Source of the DNA: Haloferax gibbonsii ATCC 33959
Lineage (GTDB): Archaea > Halobacteriota > Halobacteria > Halobacteriales > Haloferacaceae
Direction: 5' to 3'
Assembly (NCBI RefSeq): GCF_000336775.1
Contig: NZ_AOLJ01000018.1
Span: 37,553 to 101,552 of the forward strand
Length of the DNA stretch: 64,000 bases
Part shown: positions 28,415-37,285 of the stretch, one piece after another
Layout: the number at the start of each line of letters is the position of its first letter
How positions within the stretch are numbered: the first letter of the stretch is position 1
Notes under the pieces: model-generated
What the model was told of the DNA's origin: nothing
Databases searched by the model: none
Seen by the model: the letters and a program-made list of their open reading frames with translations, nothing else
Made by a program: the position numbers and the translations under genes

Positions 28415-29395
28415 TTAGTTAGCCCGCAGACGCGCCGCACCGATGAGCGCAACCAGCGAGACGAGCGCCGGCAACACGCCGAACCCTGGCGCTTGGCTCT
28501 CCGTCTCCGTCGGCGTCTCGGTCGTCACCGGGTCGGAGGTCGTGGTCGGCTCGGCGACCGTGATCGTCGCCGATTCGCCCCCGACAGAGAGGTTGTACGT
28601 CCCCGCCTGCTGGAACGCCGGGAGGAACACGACCGTCGATTCGTTGCCGGGTTCGAGGTCGGTGACGGTCTTGGTCGACTCAATCGACCCATCGACCGTG
28701 AGATTGACCGTCGCGTTCGTCGTCACGTCCCCGTCGTTCAGGACGGTCGCCGTGGCTTCGACGCTCTCGCCGGTTTCGACGTCGGTCGTCGCGACTGAGA
28801 GGTTGGTGACGGTCGTCGACGCCGTGTCGCCGTCGCCGCCGCCGGAGTCACCGCCACCATCGCTATCGTCTCCATCGTCACCGGAGCCACCGCCGCCGCC
28901 AGACGAGGAGGTCGTTATCTCGAGTTGTGCGGACCGCTCATCGCCGATGCTGTAGTCGTTACCGTCCTCGTCGCCCAGCGCGTTGACCTCGGGCGTGACC
29001 ATGGTTTCGGCCGTGCTCGTCGCGTTCCCTTCGACCGTGACGGTGGCGACGACCACGTGGCCGGTCTGGTTCGTATCGAGCCCGTAGCCGGTGAGCATCG
29101 CGGAGCTGTTGTCACTCGCGTACGTCGTGTTGACCTCCGCCGCCTCGTGGCTGAACGCGACCTGCGTGATAGCCGCAGTATCGTTCGCGACCGAGAACGA
29201 GATATTGGCCGCGCCGACGCCGCCCGAGGCGTTCGTCACGACCACGTCGAACGTCGCCGCCTCGCCGTTCGTAACCGTCTGACCCGTCGGTTCGAGTGCG
29301 ACGTCCGTCGACCCGGCCGCGGCGCTCACCCCTGGCGCGACAGCGAGCGCGAAAACCAGAAGCAGAAGGTAGCCGTGGCGCGCGTTCAGTTTCAT
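28415..29395 (-). CDS. Cohesin-like surface protein with CARDB domain and PGF-CTERM
   Basis: The 326-residue product has a signal peptide (about 1-26), a cohesin-like domain (about 29-165; GVGAANISFSV, VVVATVTVEG, NALGDEDGNDYSI), an Asp/Gly/Ser linker, a CARDB-like domain (about 195-280) and a PGF-CTERM tail (APGFGVLPALVSLVALIGA, basic end). It therefore should be processed by archaeosortase A and displayed on the surface. Unlike the other cohesin genes in the window it has no dockerin gene beside it. It converges on nothing and is separated by 179 nt from the permease operon start. Confidence 0.87.
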   Translation of the reverse strand: MKLNARHGYLLLLVFALAVAPGVSAAAGSTDVALEPTGQTVTNGEAATFDVVVTNASGGVGAANISFSVANDTAAITQVAFSHEAAEVNTTYASDNSSAMLTGYGLDTNQTGHVVVATVTVEGNATSTAETMVTPEVNALGDEDGNDYSIGDERSAQLEITTSSSGGGGGSGDDGDDSDGGGDSGGGDGDTASTTVTNLSVATTDVETGESVEATATVLNDGDVTTNATVNLTVDGSIESTKTVTDLEPGNESTVVFLPAFQQAGTYNLSVGGESATITVAEPTTTSDPVTTETPTETESQAPGFGVLPALVSLVALIGAARLRAN

Positions 29396-29712
29396 GTCGC
29401 ATCCCCCAAACGGTTGGGCGCTGTCCAGACGACTCGCGTTGAACCGGGCGTGTTCGAAGAACTCATAGTTGGTTTCGGGTTGTCCGTCGAACTATCACGG
29501 ATCACGCACGGCGTGGATTGCGCGAAGCCGTCGGTAACGGCGGTCGGCAGCAGCCCCTCACGCGTCGTACTGCCGTGAATCGCCGTGCGAGCACGTGATT
29601 ACTCGACGTTCACGATATGACAAGAAGAATCAACCATGCTAATTGTTACGGTCAGTCGGAGGGTTGCCACTTCCGCCGCTTGGCAGTCGCCGAGGGGGTG
29701 AATGAGCCCGCG
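29396..29712. other. Intergenic stretch, nothing recognised
   Basis: About 317 nt upstream of the cohesin gene and downstream of the 125-residue gene. It presumably holds the cohesin promoter; I see no convincing gene, RNA or repeat. Confidence 0.4.
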
Positions 29713-30090
29713 TCACGCGTGGGCGTCGAGGCCGGCACCGACTTTGTCGACGACGTCGAACAGCGCTTCCGGGAGCGGTTCGTCGTCCGGGAGTCCGACC
29801 GTTTTCACGAGGTCCGAATCGACCGTTTCGAGCGCGGGCGAACGAGACGTCTCCCAGCCGGTGACGACGAGCGGTTGGGAATCGTCCACGTTCCGAGTGA
29901 CGCGCGCGGCGACTCCCCCTCGATAGGACGGCGGCGCGTGGAGACAGACGACGACCGTCGGATCTTTCGATGAGACGAGTCGGCGAAGGGGCGCGGTCTC
30001 GGTCACGTATCGGATTTCGACGTCGCCCCGCGGATGCCAAGCTCGCTCTGGCGGTGGTCCGTAGACGAGAACCCGTGGTGGCGGTGCCAT
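29713..30090 (-). CDS. Small haloarchaeal protein, Rossmann/receiver-like, function unknown
   Basis: The 125-residue protein has alternating strand and helix segments (RVLVYGPP, TVVVCLHAPPSYRGG, PLVVTGW), suggesting a flavodoxin or receiver-like alpha/beta fold. There is no clear phosphoacceptor set. It stands alone with its own TATA box. Confidence 0.65.
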   Translation of the reverse strand: MAPPPRVLVYGPPPERAWHPRGDVEIRYVTETAPLRRLVSSKDPTVVVCLHAPPSYRGGVAARVTRNVDDSQPLVVTGWETSRSPALETVDSDLVKTVGLPDDEPLPEALFDVVDKVGAGLDAHA

Positions 30091-30121
30091 AAGCTATCAC
30101 ACCACACTTCGCAGAGCAGAC

Positions 30122-30127
30122 ATATAA
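30122..30127 (-). promoter_or_regulatory. TATA box for the 29713-30090 gene
   Basis: TTTATATG on the minus strand lies about 34 nt before the ATG at 30090, predicting a very short leader. Confidence 0.45.
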
Positions 30128-30261
30128 ACATTAGATACGCTGACAGATTCGGGGTGGGAGGCGAGCGGTCTATCGTCGGAACGGAAGGTGGCGTCGGGGA
30201 CAACACACGCGGTCGCCGCGGTGGACAGCCGCCCGCCAACGTTCCCGCGAGAGACGCCCGG

Positions 30262-31107
30262 TCAGTCCCGCTTTTCCTTTCGCTCCCTCGTAATCATCGA
30301 CTCGCGGATGTCCTGTAACCGCTCCGTGCCGCGGAGTTCGGACATGTTCACGCCGAGCGCGCCCGAATCCTCGTCGGTCGCGACGCCGCTCGTGAGGATG
30401 CTCCGGACGCCCTCCTCGACGGTCATGTCGATGTCGTACACGTCGTCGGCGGGGATGTAGGTGAGCAGGCCGCCGGTGACCGGGTTGGGCGCGAGCGGGA
30501 GAAACATCGAGACCATCTCCGTGTGGCCGGTCGACTGTTCGATGGTCGCGGGGGAGCCGCCCGTCTGGAAGCCGAGCACGTACACGTCGTCGTCGAAACA
30601 CTGGACGAGTTTCACGTCCTGGAACTCGTCGGCACCCTCGTCGAGCACCACGTCGCCCATGCGGCGGAAGCTCTTGTACACCGTGCCGATACCCGGAATC
30701 GAGGAGATGACGAGGTCGAACACGCCGATGATTTTCTCGCCGTACTGGTTGCGGCCGACGGTCCCCACGACCGCGACGATGGCGAAGAGGACGAGCAGGG
30801 CGACCAGTTCGGTGAAGAAGTCGACGACGAACGAGTAGATACCGAGGTCGATGAGGAGCGTGATGAACTCGACGCTCTCGAAGCGGCTGATGATGCCCGC
30901 CCAGCGGAGCAGGTCGATGAACGGTTCGAGGGCGTTTCTGACGAAGTCGATGCCGACCCGGAGGACGTAGAGCGTGATGACGATGGGGATCATGATCGCC
31001 ACGCCCGTCAGCAGCGTGTTGTACGCCCGTTCGTACAGGGATTGGCCGGTCTCTTTGGCGCTCACGGCGAGCGTTCCCGGCGAGCGCGGAGGGTCTGCGG
31101 AGGACAC
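30262..31107 (-). CDS. DUF502 family membrane protein
   Basis: The 281-residue protein has two transmembrane segments (about residues 29-50 and 84-112), then a soluble beta domain with the DUF502 hallmarks IPGIGTVYKSFRRM, VLGFQTGG and FLPLAPNPVTGGLLTYIP. The C-terminus is charged. The open frame extends far upstream without an ATG at the domain start, so a GTG at 31107 (VSSADPP) is proposed; a second GTG at VSAKETGQ is possible. Function of DUF502 is not established. Confidence 0.85.
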   Translation of the reverse strand: MSSADPPRSPGTLAVSAKETGQSLYERAYNTLLTGVAIMIPIVITLYVLRVGIDFVRNALEPFIDLLRWAGIISRFESVEFITLLIDLGIYSFVVDFFTELVALLVLFAIVAVVGTVGRNQYGEKIIGVFDLVISSIPGIGTVYKSFRRMGDVVLDEGADEFQDVKLVQCFDDDVYVLGFQTGGSPATIEQSTGHTEMVSMFLPLAPNPVTGGLLTYIPADDVYDIDMTVEEGVRSILTSGVATDEDSGALGVNMSELRGTERLQDIRESMITRERKEKRD

Positions 31108-31325
31108 GGCGGGAGATTCATGTGGGCCGTGAAAATAGTGTCGGCAGTCGAACCGTCTGGATTTTCGAGACGCGCTGCGGCGGAGTCGCTTGCGAGGCGG
31201 GAGGCGACGGGCGAGTCGCGTAGAACGACGGAAAACGGGGACCGAAGCGGGCCGGATGGATTCGCGGGAGCCGTGAGCGACGACGGAAGCCGAGACGGTG
31301 GCCCGTGCCGTCCCGAAGGCGGGGG

Positions 31326-31526
31326 TCAGGAGACGACTTCGAACCGACCGACCGAGAGGTCGACCGCGAGCTGCTCGCGCGGGTAGACGAACTCCTCGTC
31401 GTCGTACATCGTCCGGACGGTCTCGTCTTCGATTTCCACCACCGTCTGTTCCGTACACAGCGTCGAATGCCGGATGGTCGACCCCTCCGTGATCACGTGC
31501 GGGGCGACCTCGAGTGTTTGTGCCAT
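31326..31526 (-). CDS. Small conserved haloarchaeal acidic protein
   Basis: The 66-residue beta-rich acidic protein (TVVEIEDETVRTMYDDEEFV) has no signal or membrane segment. Its strong TATA box at leaderless spacing supports it as a real gene. Function unknown. Confidence 0.7.
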   Translation of the reverse strand: MAQTLEVAPHVITEGSTIRHSTLCTEQTVVEIEDETVRTMYDDEEFVYPREQLAVDLSVGRFEVVS

Positions 31527-31550
31527 CGTTTCACTAACGCACGGTTTACG

Positions 31551-31557
31551 ATATAAT
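31551..31557 (-). promoter_or_regulatory. TATA box for the 66-residue protein gene
   Basis: AATTATATCG on the minus strand is centred 28 nt before the ATG at 31526, as in leaderless haloarchaeal promoters. Confidence 0.6.
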
Positions 31558-31803
31558 TCTTTCGACGTTTCGGAGATACGCTATTGAAATGTAGCTATAT
31601 AGTGGTATTGTCGGGTTGATTGTTCACTTTCTATTCCACTCTCTTTCGAACTGGTCGGAGCGGTACCGACGAGACAGGAGCCGAGGCAGTCCGAGGCGAG
31701 GCTCGACGGAGCGTTTGACTCGCGTCCGAGTCGTCGGCGTCGCCACTCGTCGAGCCTCGCGTCGGTCAGCACGTCCCGGTCGTCGAGCCTCCCGCTCGGG
31801 GCG

Positions 31804-32409
31804 TCAGTCGCGCTCGAACGGGTCGTGCTCGGGGAGTTCGTCGTCGAGGACGGCCGCCACGGCGTCGACGAACGCGTCGTGCGCCGACAGCGTCTCGCGG
31901 AGCGCCTCGTAGTAGGCGACGGTGTCGCCCGCGAGGAAGTGCGAGTCGACGCGCCAGAGCGTCCGCCCGGTGCCGAACTCGCCCGCTGGGAGGTCGTCGC
32001 GGTCCTCGCGCACCTCGTCCAACGCCGCGACGAGTCGCTCGCGGAGCGCCGCGTACGGCGAGTCGCCCGAGAAGTCGGCGTCGCCGTGGATGCCGTCTTC
32101 GAGGTGGAGTTCGAGTCGGAACTGTCCGCGCTGGAGGGCGCGCGGCGTCGGGTAGTGTTCGAAGTGGAGGTCGTAGCCGTGGTCGCGACCGAGCTCCCAC
32201 GCCGTGGGCGTGACGCGGCCCCACGGCTTCCCCGAGTCGAGGGCGTGCCACGTGTGGGGTCCCGCCGGCGGCGACGCGCGGAGGTAGTCGGCCCACTCGT
32301 ACTGGAGGACCTCACGAGCGAGCTTCGCTACGGCGTCGCGGGTCGCGTCGACCTGTAGCTCGTAGTCGAGATAGAAGCTCGTTTCGTCCGCGGTGTCCGG
32401 GCCGTTCAT
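31804..32409 (-). CDS. Conserved hypothetical haloarchaeal protein
   Basis: The 201-residue acidic soluble protein contains aromatic-rich segments (LQYEWADYLRASPPAG, TWHALDSGKPWGRV, DLHFEHYPTPRAL). No known domain is recognised and there is no membrane segment. It stands 63 nt downstream of the cohesin gene stop on the same strand. Confidence 0.7.
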   Translation of the reverse strand: MNGPDTADETSFYLDYELQVDATRDAVAKLAREVLQYEWADYLRASPPAGPHTWHALDSGKPWGRVTPTAWELGRDHGYDLHFEHYPTPRALQRGQFRLELHLEDGIHGDADFSGDSPYAALRERLVAALDEVREDRDDLPAGEFGTGRTLWRVDSHFLAGDTVAYYEALRETLSAHDAFVDAVAAVLDDELPEHDPFERD

Positions 32410-32472
32410 ACCTCCCTGCTAGACGCCCACACGGATAAAGATTCGACACGGGCCCTGAGAGCCCGCGTTCGC

Positions 32473-33363
32473 TCAGTCCTCGCGTCGCGCCCGGCGTCCG
32501 AACCCGAACAGGAACGCCGCGATGGCTGCGACCGCGGGAGCGACGCCGAAACCGGGCACGCCGGTCGCCGTGGTCCGGCGCTCGGTCGTGGTCTCGGTCG
32601 CGGTTGCAGACTGCGTGGTCGCCTGCGGAGTCGTCTCAGCGCCGTCAGTCGCCGTCGGACTCGCGGTCGACGCGGGTGGCGCGGGTGACTGCGACGCCGA
32701 CTCGGTCGTCGCGGGCTGGTCGGTCGCGTCGTCCGACTCGTCGTCCGCGTCGGAGTCGCCGTCCGACCCGGAGTCCGGACCATCGCCGTCGTCACCACCG
32801 TCGTTCGGGTCGTCGTCACCACCGCTCCCGCCACCACCACTCCCGCCACCGCCGGACGACTCCGAGACCGAGAGGTCGAGTCCCGACGTATCGGTGACGG
32901 TGTAGGAGTTCCCGTCCTCGTCGCCGAGAGCGGACACGGACACGTCGAGCGCGCCGTCGCCGGTGGCGTCGGCGGTCTCGACGGTGACGGTCGCGACGGC
33001 CACCGAACCAGCGTCGTCGGTGTCGAGGCCGATGACGCCAATCGACGCGGCCGTGCGACGCTCGTCGTACGACACGTCCCGCAGCCGCGGGTCGGTGCCG
33101 TCGGGCGTTGCGACCTCGGTGATGCGACCGACCGACGCGTCGTCGAGTTCGACCGTCAGGTTGTACGCGCCGACGCCGGCGTCGGCGCTGTCGACGACGA
33201 TATCGAACGTCCGCGTCGAGTCGGGTTCGACGGTCGCCGCGTCGGCGTCGAAGCCGACGGTCGTGTCGGTCGCGGCGACCACGGGCGGCGCGACGGCGCT
33301 CAGACAGACGAGCGCCGCGAGCACCGCGAGCGCGGCTCGGTCGGGCAGCTTCGTCTTACGCAT
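32473..33363 (-). CDS. Cohesin-like surface protein with PGF-CTERM
   Basis: The 296-residue product has a signal peptide (about 1-29), a cohesin-like domain (about 32-168; GVGAYNLTVELDDASVGRI, VAVATVTVETA, ALGDEDGNSYTV), a Gly/Ser then Asp/Ser/Thr linker and a PGF-CTERM tail (VPGFGVAPAVAAIAAFLFG, basic end). Its ATG overlaps the stop of the upstream 5'-nucleotidase-like dockerin gene by 8 nt, so the two proteins are produced together. It probably anchors that protein to the surface through cohesin-dockerin binding. Confidence 0.9.
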   Translation of the reverse strand: MRKTKLPDRAALAVLAALVCLSAVAPPVVAATDTTVGFDADAATVEPDSTRTFDIVVDSADAGVGAYNLTVELDDASVGRITEVATPDGTDPRLRDVSYDERRTAASIGVIGLDTDDAGSVAVATVTVETADATGDGALDVSVSALGDEDGNSYTVTDTSGLDLSVSESSGGGGSGGGGSGGDDDPNDGGDDGDGPDSGSDGDSDADDESDDATDQPATTESASQSPAPPASTASPTATDGAETTPQATTQSATATETTTERRTTATGVPGFGVAPAVAAIAAFLFGFGRRARRED

Positions 33364-36300
33364 CCGTGGAGGCGAACAGCCGCTGTACGTCGCCCACGTC
33401 GACGCGACCGTCGTCGTTGAGGTCGAACGCGGGGATGCTCGACTGGACCGGCTCGGCGTCGCGGTTCACGAACAGCGCCTGCGCGTCTACGATGTCCACG
33501 CTGCCGTCGCCGTTTACGTCCTCGAAGGTGCCGTCGCCGTCGTGGTCGGCCATCGCGCGGCCGTTGCCGGTGAGATCGCCGGGTTCGACGGTGACGGGTC
33601 GGTTGTCGATGTGCGACACCGCGTAGGCCGTGCCGTCGGGGTCGTAGGTCGCGGCGGGCGTCAGTTCGAGCGCCGTCGAATCGCCGAGCGCGACGCCTTC
33701 GACCGTCACGGTCGCGAGGACCTGCGAGCCGTTCGCGTCAGTCTCGGCGTCGATACCGGCGGCCTCGATGCGGACCTCACTGCCGTCGCCGCTGACGTTG
33801 ACGGCCGAGGTTCCGGGTTCGTCGGGGAACTGGACGCCCGTGATGCGGGCGACGCTCGAATCGCCGACCGCGAGGGTCAGTTCGTACGCGCCGACGCCGT
33901 CGGCGGCGTCGCTCGCGGTGATGTCGAACGTTCGGGTGTCGCCGAGGGGGACCGACTGGCCGTCCGAGCCGACCGAGAGTGCGACGCCGTCGGCCGGTTC
34001 AGGCGTCGGGTCGGGCGTCGTCGCCTCGCCGTCGAGGTCGGCGTTCAGCACCGCCGAATCGAAGTTCTCGTACTGGCTCGAATACGCGCTGTCGGTGTAG
34101 TCGACGTAGAGGTCGACGCCCGCCCCCGCCGCAGTCACCGACGACCCGAAGGCGTCGAGGTCGCTCGTCGGCACGGTGGCCGTGACGGTGCCGCTCGCGC
34201 CGTCGTAGGCGACGTTCGTCGTCTCGACGTAGCCGCCGCTTCGGTCGGCGAAGGCGGCGGTTCCGCTCACGCCGGTCACGCGCGAGGGCGCGTCGATGGT
34301 GACCGTCGTCCGGCCGTCGTCGCTCGTCACGTCGACCGCGTCGGCGTCGACCGCCGCGTCGACCCGGCGCATCCGGTCGTCGGACTCGGTGTCGACCTCG
34401 GCGGCTGCGATGGTCGAGCGGTTCTGGAGGTAGCCGATGACCCCGTCGGCCATCGTCGTCTCGTTGTAGACCGACACGCGCGGTTTGTCGCCGAGCGGGT
34501 AGCCGCTGCCGCCGTCGGCGATGTAGGAGTTGGTCGCGAGCGTGTAGGTCGCCGAGTCGTTGACGGGTTCGCCGTCCACCGTCAGGTCGCGAATCGTCGC
34601 GTCGCCCTCGCCGGGCGACGAGCTATCGGTGTGGGGCACCCACTCGAAGGTGACGCCGCTGACCTGCTGTTGGGTCTGGGTGCCGTACTGGTTGTCCATC
34701 TCCAGCGGCGTGATCTGGCTCTTGACGACCTCGCGGAGTTCCGCGCCGGTCACCTCGACCACAACGATATGGTTGCCGAACGAGAGCGTCGAGGTCACCA
34801 TCCCGCGGGTGATGTCGAACTCCTCGCCCGCGCCGTACTCGCTCGGGTAGAGCGTGTCGCGGATGCCGCCGGCGTTCGTGACGGCCACGTCTGCGCCGGT
34901 GTAACCACGGACGCCGTCGGTGACGAGGTGACCCGTCGCGGAGTCGTCGGTGTAACTGGAGCCGACGCCCGTGTGCTCGGGCATGACCGCCGTCGCGAGC
35001 TTCGTGTTGAGATAGTCCTCGCGGAGCGGGTTGATGTACGTCTGCCAGGAGTCGTTGCGCGGGATATCGGTCGTCACGTCGACGAGTTCGCCGGAGGCGT
35101 CGGTGACGCTCCCGTTGTCGACGGTCAGTTCCATCGTCATGACGGCGTTGGCCTTGCCGGTGGTCTCGCCGATGAGGACGCCGTTGGTCGTCTGCGGCGG
35201 GTAGCGCTGTTGGTCGTCGCCGGAGACGAGCGCGTCGATGCCGTCGACGTTCCGCGCGAGGTCCTTCGAGTCCGGGATGCCGACCGGGGCCAGCGCGACG
35301 ACCACGTCAACGTCCTCCTCGTTTCGGAGCGTGTCGACGGTCCGCTGGGCGGCGGTCGTCGGGTCGACGACGGTGTAGCCGTTGCGCTCGATGACGCCGT
35401 CGGTCTTGGCGTTGATGGCCTCGTCGGTCAGGCCGAAGAAGCCGACTTTCACGCCGCCGCGCTCGACGACGGTGTAGTTCTGCGTCCCGGGGAGGTTCTC
35501 GCCGGTCTCCTCGTCGACGACGTTGGCGAGGAGCCACGGGTAGGTCGACTCGTTGGCGATGGCCTCGAAGACGGCGAAGTCGTTCGTCCCCGCGTCCTCG
35601 TCGTAGTCGAGTTCGTGGTTCTGGACGACCTCGGCGTCGGGGTCGATGAGGTTCATCGCCGTCACCGGCGGCTCGTAGCCGTGTTCCAGGCCGTCGTAGT
35701 TGCGGAGGGCGTGGGGGCTGAGTTCGTCGCCGCCGCCGGCCACGAAGACGGGACCGGAGGCGTTCGCGCGCTCGCGGTTGATGAGCGTAATCATCCGGCC
35801 GAGTTTGTCGTCGCCGGAGCCGGCGGCCGCCTTGCCGATGTCGTTGAAGCCGACGAGCGTGAGCGTCGTCGCGTTCGCGCCCGCAGTGTCGTTGCCGGCG
35901 TCGCCGCCGTCACCGCCGTCGTCGCCCGCGGGAGCGGTCAGGTTCGTCACCGACGCGGGCTGAATCTTGTACTCCTCGAAGCTGTAGAACACCGGCCCTT
36001 CGACGGCGTCGGCGGTACTGCCGACCTCGCCGGGCGTGGTGTCGTCGCCGGTCGTCGCGTCGTCGATGGCGACCGGCCCGGAGCCGTCGGTGACCGCCCA
36101 CTCACCGTACTGGCCGGGGGTTTCCGTGACCTCGACGTCGCGCACGCTGACGAGAACGCCCTCGTAGGCCTCTCGGGAGACGTTCGCCGTCGCGAGCGCG
36201 GTCGCCTCGGGAACCGACCCGGTGTCGGTCGTCGACAGCGAGGCGCTGTCGTTCGCGAGGTCGAGCTGGGTCATCCCGAAGTACTCGGAGACGGGCGCGT

Positions 36301-36715
36301 CGACGCGCACCTCGTCGCCGGGGGTCGCGTTCGACGACCCGCCCGCGTAGACGTAGACGCCGCTGTGGCGCACGTCGGCCGCGGAGGCGTTCTGCAGGAA
36401 GAAGCCGTCGGCGTTCGTCGCCGTCACCGTCCCGGTGACGCTGACGAACTGCCCCGCGTAGGCGGAGGCGTCGCCGCCGGTCGTGTTCGACTGGAGTTCG
36501 GTGATGGTCACGGCCGTCGGCGCGGACGCGTTCATCGCCGATTGAGCGGTCGAATCGAGTGCGCTCGCGTCCTCCCCAGCCGCGACGCCCGCCGCACCGG
36601 CGGGGAACGTCGCGGTCGTGAGTACTAACACCAGTAGCACCGTTACAGTACGACTGAGAACTGTCTGTGATGGTGTGTGCGGAGGCACATCAGTCCGCAC
36701 CGGGGCGGGTGTCAT
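33356..36715 (-). CDS. Secreted 5'-nucleotidase-like protein with OB, cohesin-like and dockerin modules
   Basis: The 1119-residue precursor has a signal peptide (about 20-46), an OB-fold region like those of extracellular nucleases (about 68-255), a calcineurin-type metallophosphatase domain (about 284-530), a 5'-nucleotidase C-terminal domain (about 560-810; TNAGGIRDTL, LSFGNHIVVVEVTG), a beta domain, a cohesin-like domain (910-1044) and a type I dockerin (about 1055-1115). Asp292, Asp330 and Asn366-His367 are present. Three usual metal-ligand histidines appear replaced: DxH reads DIG, LSHLG reads LAPVG (Pro477) and GGHxH/Q reads SGDDQ (Asp500). Activity is therefore uncertain. It is coupled to a PGF-CTERM cohesin gene. 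Confidence 0.88.
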   Translation of the reverse strand: MTPAPVRTDVPPHTPSQTVLSRTVTVLLVLVLTTATFPAGAAGVAAGEDASALDSTAQSAMNASAPTAVTITELQSNTTGGDASAYAGQFVSVTGTVTATNADGFFLQNASAADVRHSGVYVYAGGSSNATPGDEVRVDAPVSEYFGMTQLDLANDSASLSTTDTGSVPEATALATANVSREAYEGVLVSVRDVEVTETPGQYGEWAVTDGSGPVAIDDATTGDDTTPGEVGSTADAVEGPVFYSFEEYKIQPASVTNLTAPAGDDGGDGGDAGNDTAGANATTLTLVGFNDIGKAAAGSGDDKLGRMITLINRERANASGPVFVAGGGDELSPHALRNYDGLEHGYEPPVTAMNLIDPDAEVVQNHELDYDEDAGTNDFAVFEAIANESTYPWLLANVVDEETGENLPGTQNYTVVERGGVKVGFFGLTDEAINAKTDGVIERNGYTVVDPTTAAQRTVDTLRNEEDVDVVVALAPVGIPDSKDLARNVDGIDALVSGDDQQRYPPQTTNGVLIGETTGKANAVMTMELTVDNGSVTDASGELVDVTTDIPRNDSWQTYINPLREDYLNTKLATAVMPEHTGVGSSYTDDSATGHLVTDGVRGYTGADVAVTNAGGIRDTLYPSEYGAGEEFDITRGMVTSTLSFGNHIVVVEVTGAELREVVKSQITPLEMDNQYGTQTQQQVSGVTFEWVPHTDSSSPGEGDATIRDLTVDGEPVNDSATYTLATNSYIADGGSGYPLGDKPRVSVYNETTMADGVIGYLQNRSTIAAAEVDTESDDRMRRVDAAVDADAVDVTSDDGRTTVTIDAPSRVTGVSGTAAFADRSGGYVETTNVAYDGASGTVTATVPTSDLDAFGSSVTAAGAGVDLYVDYTDSAYSSQYENFDSAVLNADLDGEATTPDPTPEPADGVALSVGSDGQSVPLGDTRTFDITASDAADGVGAYELTLAVGDSSVARITGVQFPDEPGTSAVNVSGDGSEVRIEAAGIDAETDANGSQVLATVTVEGVALGDSTALELTPAATYDPDGTAYAVSHIDNRPVTVEPGDLTGNGRAMADHDGDGTFEDVNGDGSVDIVDAQALFVNRDAEPVQSSIPAFDLNDDGRVDVGDVQRLFASTDA

Positions 36716-36732
36716 AACCGCTGGTAAGAGTG

Positions 36733-36739
36733 TTATATA
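36733..36739 (-). promoter_or_regulatory. TATA box of the nucleotidase-cohesin operon
   Basis: CTATATAA on the minus strand is centred about 22-26 nt before the ATG at 36715, predicting a leaderless transcript. Confidence 0.6.
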
Positions 36740-36764
36740 GGTGACAGAACTGCGATAGGGAGGT

Positions 36765-36896
36765 TCATACGATACGGAGCGGTTCGTACGTCAGTCGGGT
36801 GGTTGTCGGGTCGGCTTCCGGGAGTTCACGAACAGAGGCGACCCAGAGAACGGCGGTCGTATCGCAGCACGTACCGGTGGTAGGTGAGATAGCCAT
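36765..36896 (-). CDS. Possible 43-residue small protein
   Basis: An ATG-started frame (MAISPTTGTCCDTTAVLWV...) with G/C-rich third positions, preceded by an A+T-rich TTAAATAT. It has no recognisable motif and could be chance; it is listed because the region is otherwise empty. Confidence 0.25.
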   Translation of the reverse strand: MAISPTTGTCCDTTAVLWVASVRELPEADPTTTRLTYEPLRIV

Positions 36897-37285
36897 ATTT
36901 AAGTCCATTGGCCGATTCCGCAGCAGTTGAGAACGGTTTCCACCTCCTCGGTTCGGTGGTCGACCCACCGAAGACCGTTCTCTCTTTCCCCCACAGCATA
37001 CTATCGGTACTTCCAATTAGTACCTACTTTCCGAATCTATATCACCCTCTACCAAAACAACGTGTACGAGAACGGGAACGTCATCATCTGATGCTGGTGG
37101 CGTTGCCCTCGTTCTCGTTCCATCCTCCCCCACTCGGGGGACCCCACCACCCTTCGGCTAACTGTCCACCGAGACGCATCCGTCACTGAATCGATTCGTC
37201 AGCGCTCAGACACGGCTGTCGGGGACGTGCACCACAACATCCGTCGGGCCTCCCACGAACGCGTCGAGAATCGTGACGAGTTGGG

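Larger units (their letters stand above)
36716..37285. other. 570-nt intergenic region with hairpins
   Basis: Lies between the HTH gene stop and the nucleotidase start. It contains the TATA box, a possible 43-codon frame and two structured segments. One has arms 36929-36937 and 36974-36982 enclosing 36952-36959 and 36965-36972; the other pairs 37067-37080 with 37101-37117. It may hold a terminator, a small RNA or both. Confidence 0.5.

Noticed and set aside
32963..36628. Very long open frame on the plus strand opposite the nucleotidase gene
   Set aside because: The Val/Arg/Asp-rich repetitive translation is typical antisense of a G+C-rich gene, while the minus-strand frame has a signal peptide and clear domains.
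4411..36715. Cohesins and dockerins as a cellulosome for polysaccharide degradation
   Set aside because: No glycoside hydrolase or carbohydrate-binding module is present among the dockerin proteins; the cargo is a protease, a nucleotidase-like protein and an Ig-type protein.
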